52,827 nucleotides of DNA. It comes from Gemmatimonadales bacterium. Lineage in GTDB: Bacteria > Gemmatimonadota > Gemmatimonadetes > Palauibacterales > Palauibacteraceae. The notes beneath the pieces are model-generated. The model ran no database searches and was not told the DNA's origin. It worked only from the letters and a program-made list of their open reading frames with translations. The position numbers and the translations under genes are program-made. This document shows, in pieces, positions 49,395-52,827 of the stretch. The stretch's first letter is position 1; each line of letters begins with the position of its first letter. The stretch lies in the NCBI GenBank assembly GCA_009840115.1, contig VXOJ01000004.1, positions 1 to 52,827 on the forward strand, written 5' to 3'.

Positions 49395-50275
49395 CTCCCC
49401 CCGTCCCCCGATGAGGCGAGCAGTTCTCCCAGGCGCTCCTCCGTGAGGCCCGCCAGGTCGTTCGGGTCCTTCACGAGCGCCCCGATCGCGTCGCGCGCGG
49501 TTGCCGGGCGCAGCGGATTCGGCCCCAGGTGCTCGAGGGCCGCGGCAAAGTCCAGCGTCTCGGCGACGCCGGGGGGCTTCGCGAGCCGCTCACGCCGCAG
49601 CCGCTGAGCGAGCTTCACGGCCTCGCGAGCCCGTTCGGCGGCGATGTCCGGACGCCGCCGACGCAGAATCTCCACCTCTCGCGCCGCGTCGGGGTAGTCG
49701 ATCCACAGGTAGAGGCAGCGCCGCCGCAGGGCGTCCGACAGCTCGCGCGTCCCGTTCGAAGTGAGCACGACGACCGGCCGCGTCCGGGCCTCGACCGTGC
49801 CCAGTTCCGGGATCGAGACCTGAAAGTCCGACAGCAGCTCGAGCAGAAACGCCTCGAACTCCTCGTCCGCCCGGTCCACCTCGTCGATGAGAAGGACGGG
49901 CCGCGTCTCGCAGCGAATCGCGCGCAGGAGCGGCCGCTCGAGCAGGAAGTCCGGCCCGAAGATCGTGCGTTGCACCGCCTCGGCATCGCCGCCGCCGTCC
50001 TGCAGGCGGATGTGGAGGAGCTGCTTCTGGTAGTTCCACTCGTAGAGGGCCGTGGGAAGGTCGAGCCCCTCGTAGCACTGGAGGCGAATGAGCTCCGCTC
50101 CGAGCCACGTGGCGACCGCCTTGGCGATCTCGGTCTTGCCGACGCCGGCGGCCCCCTCGACGAGGAGCGGCTTCTCCATGGCGAGGCCGAGATGGACCGC
50201 CGTCGCGATCCCCCGGTCGGCGATGTAGCCCGCCGCTTCGAGCCCTTCGATGATCTTCGCGATGTCGGGTTGCAA
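49391..50275 (-). CDS. coxD: MoxR/CoxD-like AAA+ ATPase
   Basis: The product has about 294 aa. Walker A GAAGVGKTE, Walker B VLLIDEVDRAD, sensor VVLTSNGTRELSDALRRRCLYLWIDYP and the lid domain (REAVKLAQRLR...) are the MoxR/CoxD pattern, with the insert YEWNYQKQLLHIRLQ common in CoxD. TTG start at 50275, eight nt after GGGAGG; the frame to 50359 is Arg-rich and less likely. An A/T-rich TATATT on the minus strand near 50358-50363 could belong to its promoter. Works with the CoxE-like protein encoded downstream. Confidence 0.88.
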   Translation of the reverse strand: MQPDIAKIIEGLEAAGYIADRGIATAVHLGLAMEKPLLVEGAAGVGKTEIAKAVATWLGAELIRLQCYEGLDLPTALYEWNYQKQLLHIRLQDGGGDAEAVQRTIFGPDFLLERPLLRAIRCETRPVLLIDEVDRADEEFEAFLLELLSDFQVSIPELGTVEARTRPVVVLTSNGTRELSDALRRRCLYLWIDYPDAAREVEILRRRRPDIAAERAREAVKLAQRLRRERLAKPPGVAETLDFAAALEHLGPNPLRPATARDAIGALVKDPNDLAGLTEERLGELLASSGDGGS

Positions 50276-50460
50276 GGCGGCGACCTCCCGGTTGCGGGTG
50301 CGACGCGGCCGGCTCAGCTTCCGGTGGAAGCCGATCCGCGGTAGAGCCGCTCCCGGCAATATAACCGTTCCCCCGGAGACAACGCCCGACGCGGCCCGCC
50401 AACCGGTGATCCGCCCCCGTCCGGCTCCGCTCCGCGCACGCCAGCCCCCGAGGACCGAAG

Positions 50461-50931
50461 ATGGCGATCGAGATAGAGAAGAGTTTCGATGTCCCGCAGT
50501 CCGTGGACGAGGTCTGGAGCTTCCTGACGGATCCGGAGCGGATCGTCGAGTGTCTGCCGGGCGCGACGCTCCTCGAAGCGGTCGACGAGCGTACGTACCG
50601 GGGGGAGATCGGGCTCAAGCTCGGCCCCATCGGGACGCGCTTCCTGGGCGAGATCCGCTTCGATGAACTCGACGCGCGCCGCCATCACATGAAGATGACG
50701 GGGGAGGGACGGGATCGGCGGGGCAGCGGCAACGTGAGAATGACGATGCTGAGCCATCTTCAGTCTGTAGAAGAGGAGGGGGGCGGAGGAGGGACCCGGA
50801 TATGGGTGTCGCAGTCCATCGCGCTGACCGGACGGCTGGCGTCGTTCGGGCGCGGCGGCGTGATTCAATCGGTCTCGAATGTTATGTTCAACCGCTTCAC
50901 GGGATGTGTGCGTGAGAAGCTGGCGCAGTGA
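50461..50931 (+). CDS. coxG: CoxG-like SRPBCC (START-fold) protein
   Basis: The product has 156 aa. EIEKSFDVPQSVDEVWSFLTDPERIVECLPGATLLEAVDERTYRGEIGLKLGPI is the family N-terminal pattern, followed by the FLGEIRFDELD and GRGGVIQSVSNVMFNRFTGCVREKL segments. CoxG tethers CO dehydrogenase to the membrane in Oligotropha. Divergent from coxD across a 185-nt gap. No coxM, coxS or coxL in the window. Confidence 0.9.
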   Translation: MAIEIEKSFDVPQSVDEVWSFLTDPERIVECLPGATLLEAVDERTYRGEIGLKLGPIGTRFLGEIRFDELDARRHHMKMTGEGRDRRGSGNVRMTMLSHLQSVEEEGGGGGTRIWVSQSIALTGRLASFGRGGVIQSVSNVMFNRFTGCVREKLAQ

Positions 50932-51086
50932 TCGGCGGAGCGCGGCTGCGGAGCGCGACTTGCGCACGGCGGCGGCTTGCATTAATCGACCTTGAAACCC
51001 TTGTTTCGAAGTGATACCGGTGTTGGTGTGTCGCACGGCCCTGTGATCCGTGCGCCGTCTGTTGCACGAACGGTCCGAGGTACTCC

Positions 51087-52757
51087 ATGAGAAGCACGCG
51101 GAACATTCTCCCGTGGGTGGCGGCCGGGGTCGCCGTCCTCTCCCTTCCGGCGGCGCCCCGGGCGCTCGATGCGCAGACGAGCGACCTGCTGATCCTCGTC
51201 GCCCCCGTCGCGGTGACCGAGCCGGTCGACCGCCGGTTCGGCGAGCGCATCGCCGAGGAAATCCGGGATGGGCTCAGGATCTTCCCCGGCTACATCGCCA
51301 TCGAACGCGACGATGCCCGCGATCTGATCGACGATTACGATCTCGATGAGCGAACGATGACCGCGATCGAGTGGCAGCAGTTGGGGATGCAGATGAACGC
51401 CGCCCTCGTCATGGTCGGGACGGCGGTCGGCGTCGCGGGAGGGGTTGAGGTCGACGTCACCTTCCTCGAGCCCAACAGCGGGGACCGGCTCCCGATGGTG
51501 CCGTTCACGGTGGCGGACGACGACTCTCACGAAGAGGCGGGCACCCAGATCATGGGGCAGCTCGGGCAGGGCATCGAGTACCTCCGTTCGCTTGCGTTCT
51601 GCGGCGACTACCTCGCCTCCGAACAGCCCATGGACGCGATCTCCAACTGCAACGCGGCCCTGGCGCTCAACCCGGCCAGCGACCGGGCGCACTACCTGCG
51701 TGGCCGCGCGCACATGCTCAACGAGGCGTGGGGCGACGCGGCCGCCGACCTGCAGCGCGTCGTCGACAACAACGCGTCGGACACCGACGCCCTGGAATCC
51801 CTCGCCTTCACGTACGCGCAGCTGGGCGACGGCGCCGCGTCGCTCCGCTACTACCAGCGGTTTCTCGATTTCCGGCCGGACGACGTCGACACGCGGCTGC
51901 GGATCGCCTACGAGCTTACGCAGGCCGAGCGCTGGGCCGAGACCGTGCAACTCCTTCAGGACGGCGTGGAGCGCGCCCCGGACAACGTCGGCCTGCTCGA
52001 GTACCTGACGGCCGCGGCCCTGGAGGCCGGACAGACGCGCGGGGAAGTCACCGATCCCGGCATGATCCGCGTCGCCGTCGATGCTTCGGGCAAGCTCGTG
52101 GAGCTGCAGGGCGACGCCGTGAACCCGTCGACCCTCTCCAACGCGACGAACGCGTACATGCTCCTCGAGGAGTACGACGACGCGCTCGCCTTCTCGGATC
52201 AGGCGCTCGCGGCGATTTCGAGTTCCGACGGCAGCGGCGAAGGCGAGATGTCCCGCGAGGAGCTGCTCGCGCAGGTGCACTCGTCTCGCGCAACGATCTA
52301 CGATCGGATGGAGAATCCGGAGATGGGCGTGGCGGAGCTGGAGCAGGCGCTGGCGTACAACCCGGATGTGCCGGACGGACGGCAGCGTCTCGCGGCGCTC
52401 AAGCTGAAGGCAGGTGACACGGAGGGAGCCGTGGCGGACTTCCGCGCCGCCGTCGCGAATGGGGCGGATTCGAACCAGGTGGGCAACGCGCTCTTCAGCC
52501 TGGGATACAACAGCTATTATGTCCCGCAGACCAGAGTCGAATATGGCTCGATCGACCTGGGTGAACTCAATACGGCGCTGGAGCTGCTGGACGTTGCCAC
52601 GGAATTCGTCCAGGACATGGACCTCTCGCAGCAGATCCACTTCTTCCTCGCGTACGGGTACTTCCTCCGGGGCAGCGCCTACGACAGTCGCAACGAAGCG
52701 GACATGGCCTGCGCGCCGGCGCGCACGGCCCGCAGGGCCGGGGCAGTGTGGGGTTGA
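51087..52757 (+). CDS. Secreted TPR-repeat protein (C-terminus uncertain)
   Basis: 556 aa as it stands. Signal peptide (NILPWVAAGVAVLSLPAAPRALDAQ). A ~130-residue domain (LLILVAPVAVTEPVDRRFGERIAEEIRDGL... VDVTFLEPNSGDRL) resembles TolB-amino-terminal-like or CsgG-like beta folds. From about residue 175 TPR units follow (CNAALALNPASDRAHYLRGRAHML, LQRVVDNNASDTDALESLAFTYAQLG, LRYYQRFLDFRPDDVDTRLRIAYEL). Such proteins act as periplasmic scaffolds. The last ~16 residues (CAPARTARRAGAVWG) break from the helical pattern and coincide with suspect sequence at the window edge, so the true end may be longer. Confidence 0.8.
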   Translation: MRSTRNILPWVAAGVAVLSLPAAPRALDAQTSDLLILVAPVAVTEPVDRRFGERIAEEIRDGLRIFPGYIAIERDDARDLIDDYDLDERTMTAIEWQQLGMQMNAALVMVGTAVGVAGGVEVDVTFLEPNSGDRLPMVPFTVADDDSHEEAGTQIMGQLGQGIEYLRSLAFCGDYLASEQPMDAISNCNAALALNPASDRAHYLRGRAHMLNEAWGDAAADLQRVVDNNASDTDALESLAFTYAQLGDGAASLRYYQRFLDFRPDDVDTRLRIAYELTQAERWAETVQLLQDGVERAPDNVGLLEYLTAAALEAGQTRGEVTDPGMIRVAVDASGKLVELQGDAVNPSTLSNATNAYMLLEEYDDALAFSDQALAAISSSDGSGEGEMSREELLAQVHSSRATIYDRMENPEMGVAELEQALAYNPDVPDGRQRLAALKLKAGDTEGAVADFRAAVANGADSNQVGNALFSLGYNSYYVPQTRVEYGSIDLGELNTALELLDVATEFVQDMDLSQQIHFFLAYGYFLRGSAYDSRNEADMACAPARTARRAGAVWG

Positions 52758-52827
52758 CATATTGCGCTGCCGACGGGCTTACGGGGGGGTGGATGGGGGG
52801 GAGCCGGCTGAGAATTAAAAAAGATGT
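52758..52827. other. Window-edge sequence without gene
   Basis: About 70 nt after the TPR stop, with a G9-rich run (GGGGGGGTGGATGGGGGGG) and an A-rich end (AATTAAAAAAGATGT) that differ sharply from the rest of the window. I see no gene. TTGACA at 52754-52759 is a perfect -35 hexamer but without a good -10. Confidence 0.5.

Noticed and set aside
50992..51020. Promoter TTGAAA-N17-TACCGG before the TPR gene
   Set aside because: The -10 lacks the essential final T and has only two matches; too weak to list.
1..52827. CRISPR array, prophage, insertion sequence or defence system
   Set aside because: No regularly spaced repeats, no integrase, transposase, terminase or restriction genes; short repeats found are two- or three-copy and local.

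Overview
The window is a gene-dense, high-GC bacterial chromosome segment, mostly housekeeping genes with very short intergenic gaps, many overlapping start/stop codons and GTG, TTG and apparently CTG start codons. The gene content (dnaX-ybaB-recR, a type-2 isoleucyl-tRNA synthetase, a BshB1-type bacillithiol deacetylase, Yip1-domain and MacAB-like ABC genes, and an ExbB-ExbD-ExbD-TonB set that implies an outer membrane) fits a Gemmatimonadota-like Gram-negative bacterium. That assignment is inference from gene content and style, not from a marker tree. I see no CRISPR array, integrase, transposase, phage gene or rRNA.

Layout. 1-4546 (+): the dnaX 3' end, ybaB/ebfC, recR, a small membrane protein, pgsA, pncC/cinA C-terminal domain, grpE and dnaJ. 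4560-6842 (-): a tRNA thiolation pair, cysteine desulfurase plus mnmA. 6890-7324 (+): a small stand-alone HIRAN-like protein. 7332-16087 (-): a secreted protein, a Yip1 membrane protein, a periplasmic adaptor, an ABC ATPase, three MacB/FtsX-type permeases (two of them close tandem paralogues) and bshB1. 16202-22878: comM (+), pabA/trpG amidotransferase (-), thpR, a membrane-anchored protein, an aldehyde dehydrogenase, lepB and an RpoD-like sigma factor. 22951-29291 (+): translation and nucleotide genes rplM-rpsI-rpsB-tsf-pyrH-frr-orf-tilS-hpt. 29353-33104 (+): ftsH-folP-cdaA. 33163-35439 (+): the Tol/Ton-type energy-transduction operon. 35520-42422 (+): yggS-divIVA-ileS-dksA-like-lspA-rluD and a 2-TM protein. 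42434-42508: tRNA-Val(UAC), followed at once by a CopD-like gene. 43504-46214 (+): an M20 N-carbamoyl-amino-acid hydrolase overlapping a class-III aminotransferase. 46218-47321 (-): a YbdK-type carboxylate-amine ligase. 47439-48179 (+): a small membrane protein and HU. 48258-50931: a divergent CoxE/CoxD and CoxG set. 51087-52757 (+): a secreted TPR protein.

Functional links: the desulfurase-MnmA pair (sulfur relay to tRNA wobble uridine), FtsH-FolP-CdaA (quality control, folate, c-di-AMP), ExbB/ExbD/TonB (energised outer-membrane transport), hydrolase plus aminotransferase (possible beta-alanine route of reductive pyrimidine breakdown), and CoxD/E/G (maturation factors of molybdenum CO-dehydrogenase-type enzymes, whose structural genes are not in the window).

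There is no obvious defence system or novel multi-gene machine. The most interesting points are a GxHH-swapped signature motif in the type-2 IleRS, repeated CTGA start/stop overlaps implying CTG initiation, promoters whose -10 element is built on the stop codon of the upstream gene, hairpin/T-tract elements before rplM and between rpsB and tsf, a tandem permease duplication in the ABC operon, and Ala/Pro/Glu-rich tails on several otherwise ordinary proteins. The last ~100 bases look like an unreliable contig edge.
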